Assembly (NCBI RefSeq): GCF_003576645.1
Contig: NC_044925.1
Span: forward strand, 6,589,021-6,653,020
Reading direction: 5' to 3'
From: Ipomoea triloba
Lineage: Eukaryota > Streptophyta > Magnoliopsida > Solanales > Convolvulaceae
DNA: 64,000 nt
Shown one piece after another: positions 32,912-45,584 of this stretch. Position 1 is the stretch's first letter. Every line of letters starts with the position of its first letter. Below the pieces are notes generated by a model. The model did no database searches and was not told where the DNA came from. It saw only the letters and a program-made list of their open reading frames with translations. A program made the position numbers and the translations under genes.

Positions 32912-34234
32912 TGATAAGCTCCCAAGATACCCATTATTTGAGTACATATTACGGTGCTTTGCAACGTTTTTAGTATCCTTACATGATAAATTTGTGATCA
33001 AATATGCTTTAAATTCACTAACCGCACGCAAAGCTACCTTTAGCATAAATTGAGATGATACAAGAGTCACGGGAGCCAATAAGAACGAAGATCGAGCTTA
33101 AGGAATGAACCAAGCAAGTCCGAAGCCCCGAAGGACCCAAAAGGACCTTCACACGCGTGGTGGTGCGCGTGGCCACGTTCCAGTAGCCATCCACGCACGG
33201 CCACACGCGTGTGGAGGGGCGTAGAGTTGACACTGCGCGAAATTTCTCCTAGGGCTACATTTCGGAGACTATTTAAACCCCCTTGATAGAATTTCAGGGG
33301 GGGTTCACTTTGGATAATTTCTAGGATCATTTAGGAGAGTTTTTCCATATTTTTCATTTTCCTAGAATAGTTTAGCTAGTTTAGAGAATTCTCCTTGTAG
33401 CAAGACAACAAGCTTGGATTGAAGGATCACTTCAAATATAGGTGATTTCTATTACATCTTAATCTATTTTACTATTTTGTTCTTGGATTGAATTAGCTAT
33501 TGTCTTGAATTTCTTATCATGTGTGGTTAGTTTAATATAGGGATTTGGATTGTGTGAAGATATGTTGCTAGTGTGGTGATCTTATATCTTATTTTGGATC
33601 TAAATGCTTGGATTGTTGGGATATATATTCTTGTCTATTGATTGTTGTTTTGATGATATCTTGTTTGGATTTGGCCAATCTAGATGAGAGATTGAGCTCT
33701 TGACTCTTTCATGTCTTTGATTAGAGTTAGGATTGAAGCTTTGTAACAATCATAGATCCCATGGACTTCTTAAGAATATTAGGAAAGTGTGTAGCTAAAG
33801 TGTTTGATAAAATGTCTCTTAGAACTTTGGATGCTTGAAGGCATTCCTAAGTCTAAGAAGTCTTAGTACACAAAGGTGGAAGAGGACTCAGAAGACACAC
33901 TCCTGAATAGCCAACATCTTTGCTTTGTTTATCCATTACCTTAGACACACTAGGATGCAACATAGATGAGCACTATCCAATCCCTACCTCTTTACATACA
34001 TTTCTTTCACACTTGTTTTTACCCCTTTTTCACATAACCCTTATGAACCTTTTCACTCTCAAATCGTCATTCACCACGCTCAAATCTATTACATGACTCA
34101 ATCACGTGAACACGCGAACACTTGACACACCTCCACGTCCTTCCTTCGAGACCGACACTCGGGGAGTCATTGACTTTCCGTTTTAACACACACACATCTT
34201 TTGACATTTCACCATACGCAAAACAACCCTGTCA
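32912..34234 (+). mobile_element. 3' LTR of the plus-strand Athila-like element
   Basis: 1323 bp, beginning TGATAAGCTCCCAAG and ending acaaccctgtca. It contains CACGCGTG boxes at 33150-33220, then ctatttaaaccccc (TATA-like, about 33268), and the end motif 'gaccgacactcggggagtc' at about 34151. Candidate target site on the right: gcatt (34235-34239). The matching left site is not available because the element's 5' side is rearranged. Confidence 0.85.
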
Positions 34235-34866
34235 GCATTGAACCACCAGCTTCGGCATGAGGTACCTTGGATTTCTTACCTGCAACAACCAGCTAGCCAG
34301 CACGCAAAACATGTGCAACCACTCACACATTTAAAAACACGAAGAACACATAGCCCCCTAAACTACACATAGTCGCACAAACTAATGCATACATCTAATC
34401 ATAATAACTAATCACGGAAAAAACAACAATACCACATAAATAATCAACAATGAAACCAATTAAAAAAAAACAATATGAAAAATAATAGTCTCAGAAAAGA
34501 ACAATGGTTGCACTTGCACATATTCCAACAGAACAATGCACACAGAGAAAACCAATTAAACTACTGTGTAATGCAGTTCTTCAAACATAACACTTTGGAC
34601 TCATCCCTAACGAACAATATAGGCTAAAGTGTCATCCTGCACCATGAACCATTCCCGGGTATTCATGCCGCACCCTGATCTTTCAAAACGTATATTTAGA
34701 TCCATAAATCACTATTTTTTTTTCACCTAGAACTTTTTATAGGTTTTCCAAGTTACCTTATGACATGGCGCCGGTTTCTTGCTGATTTGGAGTCCATGTA
34801 AGCATTATTAAAAATAAAATATATGAGAAGGAGTCCACGCAAGCTTTTTAATTTTAAAAAAAAATA
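34235..34866. other. AT-rich DNA, nothing recognised
   Basis: No open frame of note, no terminal repeats. Probably the left portion of the region that ends in the CACTA terminus at 36753, but no left terminus was found. Confidence 0.4.
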
Positions 34867-35064
34867 ATGAAGTCAGATAGAACGTTTGTTCAGCAGCCAG
34901 CTCCGACTTCTTTTCCAGGCTGCCTCTCCCAGCTCCGACTTCCACAACTTCCTCGCGTTCGGATACTAAGGTTTGTTCAGCAGCAACGAGGAAGACAACT
35001 TAAAACTCCCCAAGGCCTAATCGTACTCAACTATCTTCCCAAAAGGAAGAAGAAGGTGGAGAAG

Positions 35065-35706
35065 ATGAACAATATTGCACGAAGGTGGAAGCTTCTTAGC
35101 GGGAGAAACCAGTGGGAAGGCTTATTAGATCCTCTCGATAATGACTTGCGAAAATACATCCTTCATTAGGGCGAAATGGCGCAGGAAACCTACGACAACT
35201 TCAACTACGACAACAGAACAATGCACACAGGAAACGGTCGGTACGCTAAAGAAAACCTATTCGATATGGTCGGGTTGGGGAAAGGGAATCCGTTCAAGTA
35301 TTCCATCACCAAGTATTTGTACGTGACGTCTTCGGTTCAGGTTCCTAAAGCGTTCATCGTGAAATCCATGTCCAGAGAAGCGTGGAGCAGAAAGTCGAAC
35401 TGGATTGAGTTTGTGGTACAATTTATAATAAAAGAGAAATAGAAATTTTTACCACTTGTTTTTAATAAATCTTCTCTAAAGTTATTGTGAACCACCTTCG
35501 TTTAGGTTCTTTGAGAAATTTCAAGGTTGGTGGATCACTACAAGACTGAGGAAATCAGCATAACCATAGCAGGCCACAGCATGGGTGCATCCGTCGGGAT
35601 CCTAAACGCAATCGACATAGTCATCAATGGATTCAACAAGGTGGTGGCCGAAAAACCAAGCTGTCCAGTAACGGTCATCCTCTTCGCCAGCCCTTGAGTC
35701 GGCGGC
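35065..35706 (+). pseudogene. Phospholipase A1-II (DAD1/lipase class 3) gene fragment
   Basis: The N-terminus reads [20 protein letters not shown], then a TAG at 35167 where relatives have Tyr, then MAQETYDNFNYD and YLYVTSSVQVPKAFIVKSMS. After about 35417 roughly 70-80 residues of the family are missing, replaced by about 110 bp of AT-rich sequence. The frame resumes at 35527 with [12 protein letters not shown] and the nucleophile elbow GHSMG, then FASP and TGA at 35695 (probably from CGA). The catalytic Asp and His regions are absent. It cannot make a working lipase. It lies just left of a CACTA terminus and may be a captured fragment. Confidence 0.85.
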
Positions 35707-35710
35707 TTTG

Positions 35711-36415
35711 CAGCGTGACCCATGCGGAAGTAGGAAATGGAATGGGAAAACATAACATGCATAAGCCTAAGATTATAAAACAGAACATGAATATTTCATA
35801 GGCAACCCATAAATCAGGGAAAGAATCCAGGTCCAGCACACAAGTCACCCGAAACAAATAAACTAGGTAGTAGAAAATAGAACGAACAGTAAAAAAAAAA
35901 GTACCAATCGCCACTCGCTAATGTACCGGAGGGGAATCTCGCATGTTCGTTGCTGGTCATCTTCGTCTATCGCTGCTTCGCCGGGGTCTTGGGCTGCCGA
36001 CTGAACCTTCGCAGTCTAGGAGTGCCAGAGTGGGAGACGGTGGGCGAGGGCTAGGTCGACGGCGGTGGGTGAACCAGCCCCCTGGTAGACGGCGATGAAG
36101 GAGGAGACTTTTCGCGAACTAGTCGACAGCGAAGGAAGAGACGGTGGGCGAAGGCGGTCAGCGAACTGGGTCGATGGTAGTTGGCACTCCGATTGGCGGC
36201 GATGGTGGGCGAAGCCGATGGACTGTGTCCAGATGTGTTTGGTGATGGTTGATTGGTAACGTCGGCTGAAGTGCTGAAACTGAATTAGGGCTACACATTC
36301 AACTTCTAATTTTTACAGAGTATATTATATAATAACATGCTTTAATTAAATAAATAAATAAAAAGAAAAAACTAAACGACGCCCTTTTAGTAGTAAAAAT
36401 AAAAAATAAAAAACA
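35711..36415. other. GC-rich filler between lipase fragment and CACTA end
   Basis: 35930-36240 is GC-rich with repeated 'gacggtgggcga' motifs and no open frame of use. Could be another captured promoter or UTR, or part of the CACTA interior. Confidence 0.4.
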
Positions 36416-36753
36416 TTGCGACGGAATAAACTCCGTCGTTAATTCCGCCGCAATATTTATTCATTTTCAAATAAATTGTTAATTTTAGCAACAGAATAAA
36501 TTTTGTCGTCATTTCCGTCACCATTTCGCGATGGAAATTAAATCTATCGCCATTTCCGTCGCCATTTTGCGACAGGACTCAAATCCGTCGCGAGTTTTTT
36601 GCCGCCAAGTTTTCGCGGATTTTATTTCCTACTTGCGCCAAAATTCGGGACGGAATTATTTTCCGTCGTTAATTTGCAACGGAAGTTAATTCGGTCGCGA
36701 TTCTGTCGCTATATCGCGACAGAATTATTTCCATCGCGATTTTTCTTGTAGTG
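36416..36753 (+). mobile_element. Right end of a second CACTA-type transposon
   Basis: Ends ..tttttcttgtagtg (reverse complement CACTACAAGAAAAA). The last 340 bp hold repeated motifs such as cgacggaat, ttccgtcg and tcgcgac in both orientations, typical CACTA subterminal repeats, and different from those of the element at 7574-10951. No left terminus could be found. It interrupts the 3' UTR of the minus-strand Athila-like element at 36754. Confidence 0.75.
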
Positions 36754-36933
36754 AAAGTAAAGCAAGCAAATAAAAGCATTAAAAGCATAAAAAGTAAAGA
36801 AAATAAAGGCGGAACCCCACGCATAGGGAACCTAATGTTCATCATGGGACATCATCAAACACATCAAGATCAATGTTTTTGGGTAACTTTCTCTTCCTTC
36901 TCTCATTCTACTGCCAGGTTGGAGGACTCATCT
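36754..36933 (-). other. 3' UTR remnant of minus-strand Athila-like element
   Basis: Reverse complement matches about 31050-31215 of the plus copy, including the 'ggggttccgcc' block. The rest of the 3' UTR and the 3' LTR are missing beyond the CACTA end. Confidence 0.7.
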
Positions 36934-38225
36934 TTACTGATCGCCAAAGGACAGAGGGTGGAATTGACTTGCAAGTCGGGCCTGCAGCTCTTCAATTAAT
37001 CTTTCATTGTGCTCAACTGCTCTCCGCGTCCAGAGAATCTCCTCGTCCTGCCTATCATGGCGAGCATACAGAGATGTGATCTGATCTTCCTGCCTCGTGC
37101 TGTGGGCTCGGAGGTAGGTCATTTGCTCCTCATGTAACTGCTTGTGGAAAGTATGTGTGGACTCCCAATCCATCATGGATGGTCCATCATGCTGTGTGCT
37201 CGGCTCTCCCTACTCCTCCTGGACATTCTGCTCTCCTTCTTCCTCCTCCTCGCTATCAGTGTCAGCATCTCCTTGATCTGGTGCATTATCACCTCCAAAT
37301 CTAATGTGCATAGCTCTGAAATCGCGAACTATGAAAGCCTTCATTGAAACCTCACTCTTGTCCCTATCTAGATTGTAGTCGAGTCCTAAACCTCGGCACA
37401 ACTCAGTCACCAATGGCCCAAGAAATACTACCTGCACGTTCTGCCTGTTCTGGGAGCTCAGCCACTTCTTCACTTGCGGCCCTATATTCACATTCACGTG
37501 GTTCTCCATGCACCACATATAGAATAGATCCTGGCTATAGACTTTTTTGAGATTTGTCTTTTGGCCCGAGAGGTTAACTGCCAACGCCAGCCGAACAGCC
37601 TTGAGGTGATTGCTCGTGATATGTCTAGCCATTGAGTTGCTGGAGTCGTACTCTTTCCCGTTTGTGATTCTGCCCCAATAGTTCGCGACATCTCTATCCG
37701 TATCAAAATCGGTCTTGAAATCATCGAAGTATTGCATGCTTATGTCTTCTCGGTCGTGAAAACCTAGAATGATTGTCAGCTCATTGACCGACTGGTGGTA
37801 CTTGTTACCAAAGAGTGTAAACTTAATCAACTTCCTTGCATTGTTGGGCTCTCTTTGGATGTCAAGTGTAGCAATAAACTCATAAGTCACCGGGGAATAG
37901 GTTAGTCCCATCCATTCAAAGACTTTTCCCAACTGAGGATGCTCAAGCAATCGGTTCACGGCACTTTCACAGTCAAATTCTCGTAAGATGCTCGGGTCAA
38001 GGTACTTTCCTCCCATCAAAGTCTTCCCTCGGTACACACCCACCAAGGCGAGTTCTGCTAGAGTCATGTTCCTTAAAACTCTTGCACCTAGTGCATTCGG
38101 ATCGACTTGTTGTGGAACAACTATCGGTGGGGTGGACGTCTTGACGGTTGCACTCTAGTCCTCGGTTGGCTAGTTCCTGCTTCATCATACCGTTGCTCCT
38201 TAGCAATTTCCTTACTCCTTCCCAT
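36934..38225 (-). pseudogene. ORF3, ATHILA ORF-1-like protein (minus copy)
   Basis: Starts MGRSKE at 38225, again just after ttttgtagg. A frameshift lies between about 38067 and 38121, a TAG at 37210, and the stop at 36934 after PLSFGDQ. The body is clearly homologous to the plus copy: FEWMGLTYSPVTYEFIATL, LFYMWCMENHVNVNIG, acidic tail DTDSEEEEEGEQ. Sharing of start context, body and end with the plus copy defines ORF3 as a real part of the family. Confidence 0.8.
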
Positions 38226-39500
38226 CCTACAAAATTTCACAATCAACAATATTCCATAAAAACAATTGGTTAGCTTCAACTTTCCTTCATATCCACTCAT
38301 CATTCTTTCTCAAATTATGTTATTTCTTTTCTCTCTTGTTTTTTTTATTTTTTTCCGAAATTCTTCCTCTTTTTTCGAAAATGTGTTCTTAATTTTTCGA
38401 AAATTTTGCCATAGTTTCCCCTTATTAATTCTCATCATAAAAATATCAACAATATAGTTCCAATATCACACACATTCGCAATTTTAAGATATAACAATTC
38501 TAGTCAAAAGCCAATAATGTCAAAGTAAAAGTCAACAATTTCAAAAAGCCAACTTCATCTTCTTCCCCAATTCCAAAATTAGGGTTAAAGGATGAAAATG
38601 CAATTCTCAAATGTAGTGTGTAAAACTTCAAATTGATGGCATATATGTGTTTTATAACAAGTTTCTACATCAATTCCATCATCAATTTCATTATAACATC
38701 AAGAAATCAAACAAACGCATTTCCATATTCATGGTGTTCACACTAGGGTTCAAAATTTGAGTTCAATCTATCAAATTAATCACAAAGAATGAAAGAAAGT
38801 AATGAAATAAAGTTCTATGATGCATTTCTAACCATTATCAACACTTAAATCATACAAAATATTGCAAGATAATGTAGGATAGAATTTCATGAATTTCATC
38901 TTAAAAGCTCAAAAATAACCATGGAAATAGCATTAGGAAGATGCTTTTACCTTGTTTTGATGTTTTTGACCTTGAAATATGAAGGTAAAATGAAAAATAG
39001 TGAACTTTTTGCTCAAACATTGCTTGGGGGGTATTTTGGCGTGGAGATGAAGAAGAAAAATGAAGTTGGGGATGAGAAAACTCGTGGTTCGGCCGTCCAT
39101 TTTATTTCCGCAAAAATTGCTCCGTCCACGTGCGATCCACGCGTGGATCAGCACTGGATTGCGTCCACGTGGCATCCATGCGTGGATGGCCACGTGGACA
39201 GACACTGGAAATCATCCACGTGTCCTCCACGCGTGGGGGACACATGGATAGTGTTGTCCCAATTTTCCTCCGATTTCCGGCTTTTCCTTTTGCCTTTTTG
39301 TCAATTTTTGGCACAACCTTTTGCATCTTTTTTACCATCAACCCTACAAATTAGTCTCCCAAAAACATATACGAACAAAATACTAACAAAACACTAGAAT
39401 TAAACACAAAAACGACGCAAATTTATTCACAAAACACCTTGGGTTGCCTCCCAAGTAGCGCCACGTTTTACGTCTTTGGCTAGACGCAACGTTTCTCCTC
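38226..39500 (-). other. Leader or intron-like region before ORF3 (minus copy)
   Basis: Counterpart of 28436-29748. CACGCGTGG and CACGTGG boxes lie at 39125-39240. The border to the protease carries 'gggttgcctcccaagtagcg' (39430-39449), the complement of the block seen after the plus copy's protease. AT-rich otherwise. Confidence 0.6.
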
Positions 39501-39503
39501 ATC

Positions 39504-42200
39504 TCAACCATATTCTTTTGTTGTTGGTCGGAAACATTTTGGAATCCATGTGTTTTTCCACACCAATTTTTCATTTTCACATCTAGATTTGGCCTTGGTT
39601 TTCACCTTGACCATAGCTTTATGTTCTTCCTCCTTTTCAATTTTTACCTTCTCCTTTTTCGCTTTTTGTCCATCAAACCTTAAAGCAATTTCGCCTGTTC
39701 TCACATCAATCCGAGCACGGCACGTGGCCAAGAATGGCCTTCCAAGGATTAAAGAGCCAAAGGGCTCATCCCTTCCCATTTCACAAACGATAAAGTCAAC
39801 CGGCACCAAAAATTCTCCTATTTTCACAAGCACGTCCTCCGCTAAACCTTTCGGATACCAAGTGGTTCCGTCGGCTAGGCGAAGTGTATAGTAAACCTTG
39901 TCGGTTTTAAACAAGGTAATCCCAATTTTCAAACAAACTTAAGGGCATTAAATTGATAAAAGCTCCGAGATCGGCAAGAGTGATTGGAAATTCCATGTTC
40001 TTGATGGAACAAGGAACTACAAAAGCTCCTGGGTCACCCTTCTTTACGGGGTAACCTGTAGTCACTAATGCCGAGGTCTCTTTGCCTAAGCATGCATAAT
40101 CCTCCAAAGTATCATTTCCAAATAACTCACGACATTGATCATTATAAAAGAATATTTGCATGAAAGCATTAAATGTACCTTTTCTCGCCTTATCTTTTCC
40201 TTTGGATTCGTGCTTTTTAACACAGTCTTTTTGACTTCGTGATCACAATAGGTGATCTCCTCGTTGATCTTCTTCTTTTCTCCTTCATGGTCACAAGAGG
40301 TGACCTTGCTTTCTTCCTCCGATGTTGGAATTTCACAAGAAGCATGTTCAATGTTCTTCTCAAGGCTTTGACTACAAGAGGTAGTCTTCTCTACTTCCTT
40401 CTCTTTCTTTCTTTTTTCACAATTACACATCCCACAAATTATATCCATTGGATCACATCCTTCATGGCTTTCTTATATTGCTTCCACGGCACTCACTCTC
40501 TCTTTTGGGTTGTTCTCGATGTTGCTCGAGAGTTGACCATAATGCCTTTCGGACATCATTTTAAACATCTGAGAGATTTGATTCTCTATGGTCTTGAGAG
40601 TAGCCTTAGATTCTTGCCTCAAACTTGAAATTTCTTGTCTAATTTCTTGGGTGATCTCTTGCTTGAGATTCACCCTATCATTCTTTAGCTCCATAATCGT
40701 TCTTGTCAATCTTTCATCGACTTCCCTTATGTCGCCTCTCCTTTGTTGAGCATAGTCCAATTGAGAGTTGTAATTAGGTCTATAATGAGTCATTTGAGCT
40801 CCATTTCCTTGAGGCGGGCCATATGCAATTCGACCCTTCTCATTTTGACCGTAGGTGGGTTTGACACCTTGATTATAATTTGCTCTCTCTTGGAATCCTC
40901 CGTTACTATTGTTCCAACCTTCCCTCCAACTATGGTTTTGTCTTTGATTTCCTCCGTAGGCATTGTAGTTCGGACCTCGTTCATAATCCAATGCTTCCAC
41001 ATGCTCCGATGCAGAAGGTGATGTACAAATGTTCGTATCATGTGGTCCTCCACATATGTTGCAATACAAAGCCAACGCCATACAAGGTTTTGTCTTCACT
41101 TCCATTTTGTCCACCATAGATTGTAGCCTTTTAATTTCATGGTTCATAGCTTCAATTTTCGCTTCATTCGCCACATGACTTTCTACTTCATACATTCCAC
41201 TATGTTCCTCTCTTCTATCGTACCAACAAGAAGTGTTCTTTGAAATTCTTTCGATTAATTCTTCCGCCTCGGGAAGTGCTAATGAGACAAATGCCCCACT
41301 CGATGAAGAATCGAGGAGTATTTTTCCTTCGTCGGTTAAACCTCCATAGAATGAACTAACTATATCCCAAGGATGCATCAAATCATGTGGACATTGCCTT
41401 TTCAATATTTTGAATCTTCTTCAAGTCTCTCCTAAGCTTTCCAATCTTCCTTGTTTAAACTCTTGGATTTGCCTTCGGATTTTCATTGTCTTGGTTATGG
41501 GAAAAAATTCATTTATAAACTCCTTGTGTAGTTGTTGCCAAGAACAGAAGTGGTGGTCATCTTGGCTATCTAGCCATCTTGCAGCTTCTCCAATCACGGA
41601 GAATGGAAATAGTTTCAATCTAATAACATCTTCACTCACTCCTTCTTGTTTATACATTCCGCAAGCTCGGATGAATCTTGTTATGTGTGCGTGCGGGTCC
41701 TCTAACTATAATCCTGCATATGGATTGTTTTGTACCAACATGAGAATCGTAGGATGCACGTGAAAATTGATGTTCTCCAGTGGTGGAACATAAATAGAAT
41801 TATGCATATTGAATTCCGGTGTAATGTAGTCTGCGATTGATCTCTGTTGTCCCTGTGGTATTTCATAATATTCTTCAACTCTAATCTGTTCCGGTTGATT
41901 CACATGGTCAACCTGCGCCCTGCGGTTCCTCTATTGTTGGCTCATTCGGATTAGGTATTCCAGGTGGATTATTCGGTATTGGTGGTGGGGTTGGTATAGG
42001 TATTCCTCTCCCTTGAGAGTTTCTAGTAGCACTTGTAGAAGCCATTTGTTCGGTTCGGATGTGTTTCCTTCTTATTGCCTTATTGATTTCTGGTATGTAA
42101 GGAAGTAGTCTTTGGTTTCCCTTCGCTTTTGTGCATTCACCTTTTTAAAATGATCAAGAAAGCAAACAATCCACTATTGACTAGAAGTAGTCAATCGAGG
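39504..42200 (-). pseudogene. Athila-like gag-protease gene (minus copy), without RT/integrase
   Basis: Reads on the minus strand from about 41903. Upstream NFHVHPTILMLVQN is followed by an in-frame TAG at 41706, then the gag domain (RLKLFPFSVIGEAARWLDS). A TGA at 41421 replaces the Trp of GETW, and a TAA lies at 40473. The zinc knuckle CNICGGPHDTNIC lies near 41050. The protease is split by two small indels (about 40130 and 39920): ADLGAFINLM, then LILGRPFLAT. The C-terminal tail WKNTWIPKCFR..TTKEYG and its stop match the plus copy. It also goes straight from protease to the pre-ORF3 region with no RT or integrase. Confidence 0.85.
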
Positions 42201-42308
42201 GTAAGTAACAAAACAAGTAAAACAACAACAAAAAAAATGGAATCAACAACACTTAAGTTCGCAAAAGCATTCACTTAAAGAAAAGAAAAGCAATGACAAC
42301 CTATTGCC

Positions 42309-42326
42309 TCCCCGGCAACGGCGCCA
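42309..42326 (-). promoter_or_regulatory. Primer-binding site for tRNA-Asp
   Basis: tccccggcaacggcgcca on the plus strand is the 3' end of plant tRNA-Asp including cca. On the minus strand it is the primer site directly downstream of the LTR (ending at 42331), separated by four bases. tRNA-Asp priming is usual for the Athila/Tat branch. Confidence 0.9.
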
Positions 42327-42330
42327 TTTT

Positions 42331-42838
42331 TGACAACACTTGTATGCATAGCGGTGGTTGTGCGTGGTATGTCAAAAGATAAAGAATTAAAACGAAGAGT
42401 CTTGACTCCCCGAGTGTCGGTCTCGAAGGAGGATATGCGGGAAATTGCTATGCTTTTTATTCAAAGGAATGCACAATGGAGCATGCGAGGTTGTTGATGA
42501 GAGTGGAGTGGCATTTAGAAAGTGTGTGATCAAGTGAGGTAAACAAAATTAAAGAAACAAGTAATAGAAAACAAAGGAATGAATTGTGCTATCTATGTTG
42601 CCTCACAGTGTGTCATAAGCAATGGAATAGTGATTCAATCATGTTGGCTATTCAAGAGTGTGATCTCTTAATCCTCTTCCACATTTGTGTACTAAGGCTT
42701 CTTAGGCTTAGGAGTATCATTTAGTAACCAAAAGTCCTAAGAGACATTTTATCAAACACCTAGGCTTCACACATTCCTACTTCACACAAAGCTATATCCT
42801 AACTCAAATCAATATCATGATAGAGTCAAGATCTCAAC
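42331..42838 (-). mobile_element. 5' LTR of the minus-strand element, truncated
   Basis: Begins (plus strand) tgacaacacttg, with 'aaaacgaagagtc' and 'gactccccgagtgtcgg' at about 42388-42421. Homology with the LTR at 32912-34234 fades near 42838 (gagtcaagatctcaa). The remaining U3 part is missing. Confidence 0.75.
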
Positions 42839-43496
42839 TTTACATATTTATAATAATTTTAATATAAGAATAATAATATTTTAACTTTACATATTTATAA
42901 TAATTTTACTTTACATTTTACAATATGATTTTTATATTTATTAACTCAATTTTTAATAATATTTGAAATTAATTATGTTGTCATATAATTCTCTAAAAGA
43001 TGTAAGCATAATCATATTAAAATAACCCACATAATTCTCTAAAAGATGTAATCGTTATCGTATTAATTAATTTGATGATAATACCCCTAGATTTAACATC
43101 AATTTAACAGATTTTTTTACAGATGACTATTTGTGCATGCTTTGGTCAAAATTAAAAGTCAAAGACTAAAAGAGTACTAGTCCAATAGTTAGAGGACTAT
43201 TTGTGTATTATCACTAAAAGAAATTACGTGACTTTTTTTTTTTCGAAGAGAAAATGCAGAAATTTTTGAAGTAAAAGAAATTAAATAACTTCTTTTAGAA
43301 AAAGGAATGAAGGAATCAGAGCTGTGAAATTTGAAAAAAAAAATTAATTAATTAATGTTTCCCTAGACCCTAACTATAAATAATTAATTAAATGTATTTT
43401 TATAAATATATAAAAATATAAACTATTATTGAAAAACATTAACAACAATAAAATATATTGAATGATATCCTTTTTATACGGGCAAAACACAGCTAC
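42839..43496. other. AT-rich intergenic DNA
   Basis: No gene, no clear terminal repeats. Two near copies of 'cacataattctctaaaagatgtaa' near 42982 and 43029. Confidence 0.5.
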
Positions 43497-43757
43497 GTGG
43501 ACCACGGTCCAAAACGACATTGTTGAATTTTATGAGTTAGAATAATGTACATTTTTTTTTTGAGAATAGAATAATGTATATTATGTGTTAGAATAATGAA
43601 ACTTCTAAGGTAAGATAATGTACATTATGTGTTAAAATAATGTACATTATGAATTAAAATAATGAAACTTCTGATGTAAGATAGTGTAATTTATGTGTTA
43701 GAATAATGTAAATTATGAATTATAAAAATATATATTGGTCCGTGGTCCACGATCCAC
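43497..43757. mobile_element. MITE with gtggaccacgg termini
   Basis: Left gtggaccacggtcc at 43497-43510 is mirrored by ggtccgtggtccac at 43737-43750. The interior is a run of about seven 20-25 bp units of the type 'gaataatgtacattatgtgtta'. No coding. Confidence 0.65.
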
Positions 43758-44221
43758 ACAATAACTATATTTTTATACTCCAACCAAACTCGTACAGATA
43801 CATGCACGCAAGAAAAGAAATGTAAAATAAACAATTTTAAAAAGTGAAAAGATAGGACAATATATGTATCTTTAAGAAACTAGATTAATTTGTGTGAAGA
43901 TCACACAAATCATTTTCTCAGCTACTTTATGAGCACAAGCTATTGCGTCTAAATTGCCCTCTAAAAGGTGTCCAAGTAATAGCACAAAATTCTATCACAT
44001 TTGCACAGAGCTATAGAGTAATTCCTTCATATTGTACACAAAAAATGAAATGCAAGTCAAGAACAGAATGAAGCCATTTTTCTTTTCTGAAAAGGATTGA
44101 ACTGGATGTCCATTGTGGGAATGTTGGGTTGCTATATGTACATTCGATTTTCTTAGCCTCAGCTGCATCTTTGGCTATGCTCACCACCTACTTTGTGCAA
44201 GTATACAATTCGTGTGACTGT

Positions 44222-45442
44222 TTATAATTTCTCCAAAATACCATGCCTCTTCTTTCCCTCTCCATGTCTTGACCTTCTCGGTGCCTCATCCTCACTCACG
44301 CCTTCATCGTTTCTAAAGCTATTTCCTGTACCAAACTGGTCGTCCTGGTGTGCGTTTTCTTTTTGCTGGTGATGAACCGTGTCATCTAGACCTGTACCAA
44401 ACAGTCTCTTGACCTATGATTCTGTCATTTCTATCACTAACTGGTGCTCTTAGATCTCTTTTAGCCTGAAAATTTGGGGGAAGCTGTGATGGGGGAGGGA
44501 ATTGACCTATGCTGACTGGCAGCTGACCGGCTCTAGGTAGGCCTGCAGCACCCACGAAAGGGCTTCTTCCTGCTCCCATCATCATTGCAAATCCACTGGC
44601 CAGAGGCCGCTTATGAAACATCGTATCACCAGAGAATCTTGGTCGATATAGACCAAAATGACGGGGGCGCATAGCAAAGCCACCCTGTGTTAATGCACCG
44701 TATGAAAATCCGTCAGCCATCATCCCAGATGTGTAGCCCTGCATCCCAGGGACTGGCCTGGCCCCGCATCGTAAAGGCATCATAGAAGGCCAGGCCATGC
44801 CCCTACCGCTTCCTCTGCCCAGGGCTGCGGCACCAAAACTTTGATCAAACCCCTCGTCCTCTTCCTCATCTTCATTATCTTCAACTGGGACAATATCTGG
44901 ATTCCCATTCCCGCACTCAGGATCGACTCCATTTGCTTTCTCCTCCTCCCGTTTTGACTCTGCTTCAAGGGAGATTGACTGAATGAATAACATTCATTTT
45001 CAATAATTATTTCAGTTCTATAAGTCTCTAATCACGTTGTAGGCTTGTAGCAGAAGGTGCTACCAATTTCAGAAACTCGCCAGAAAACAATAAATAATTT
45101 CCAGAAAGGGTTGTCTTAAATTTATGACATTTTCTAACCAGCAAATAGCATGAAATAAGCTACATCAGCAAACACTCTTTGAATGCATGCTAATGCATGA
45201 ACATCTTTAGGGCTTACTAAGTACCAAAAGAAATCATAATAATGAAATATTGGAACCTATCTCAAGTCTCAACATACAAACAACAACATAGTTTTTTAGC
45301 AAACTGGCTCACCATACACTCTACTTTTGATATAAACTTAGTCAAGCTACAGATTTGGTCAATGCATTAAGCATAAAAGCTTATGAAATAAATTATGACT
45401 GCATACCATCAGAGCAAAATATGCATCTACCTATCAATTCTA

Positions 45443-45490
<48 letters not shown>

Positions 45491-45543
45491 CAGTAATCAA
45501 GCACAAACATATATACATATGCCCTACTATATCATTCTCATAA

Positions 45544-45584
<41 letters not shown>

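Noticed and set aside
35536..35551. CACTACAAGACTGAGG as the missing left end of the CACTA element ending at 36753
   Set aside because: The ten matching bases are codons of the lipase segment (HYKTEE), flanking triplets gat and aaa do not match, and no subterminal repeats follow.
27000..42000. Hidden reverse transcriptase or integrase in the Athila-like copies
   Set aside because: No YxDD-type or zinc-finger HHCC motif found in any frame between protease and ORF3 in either copy, and the space between them is AT-rich leader.
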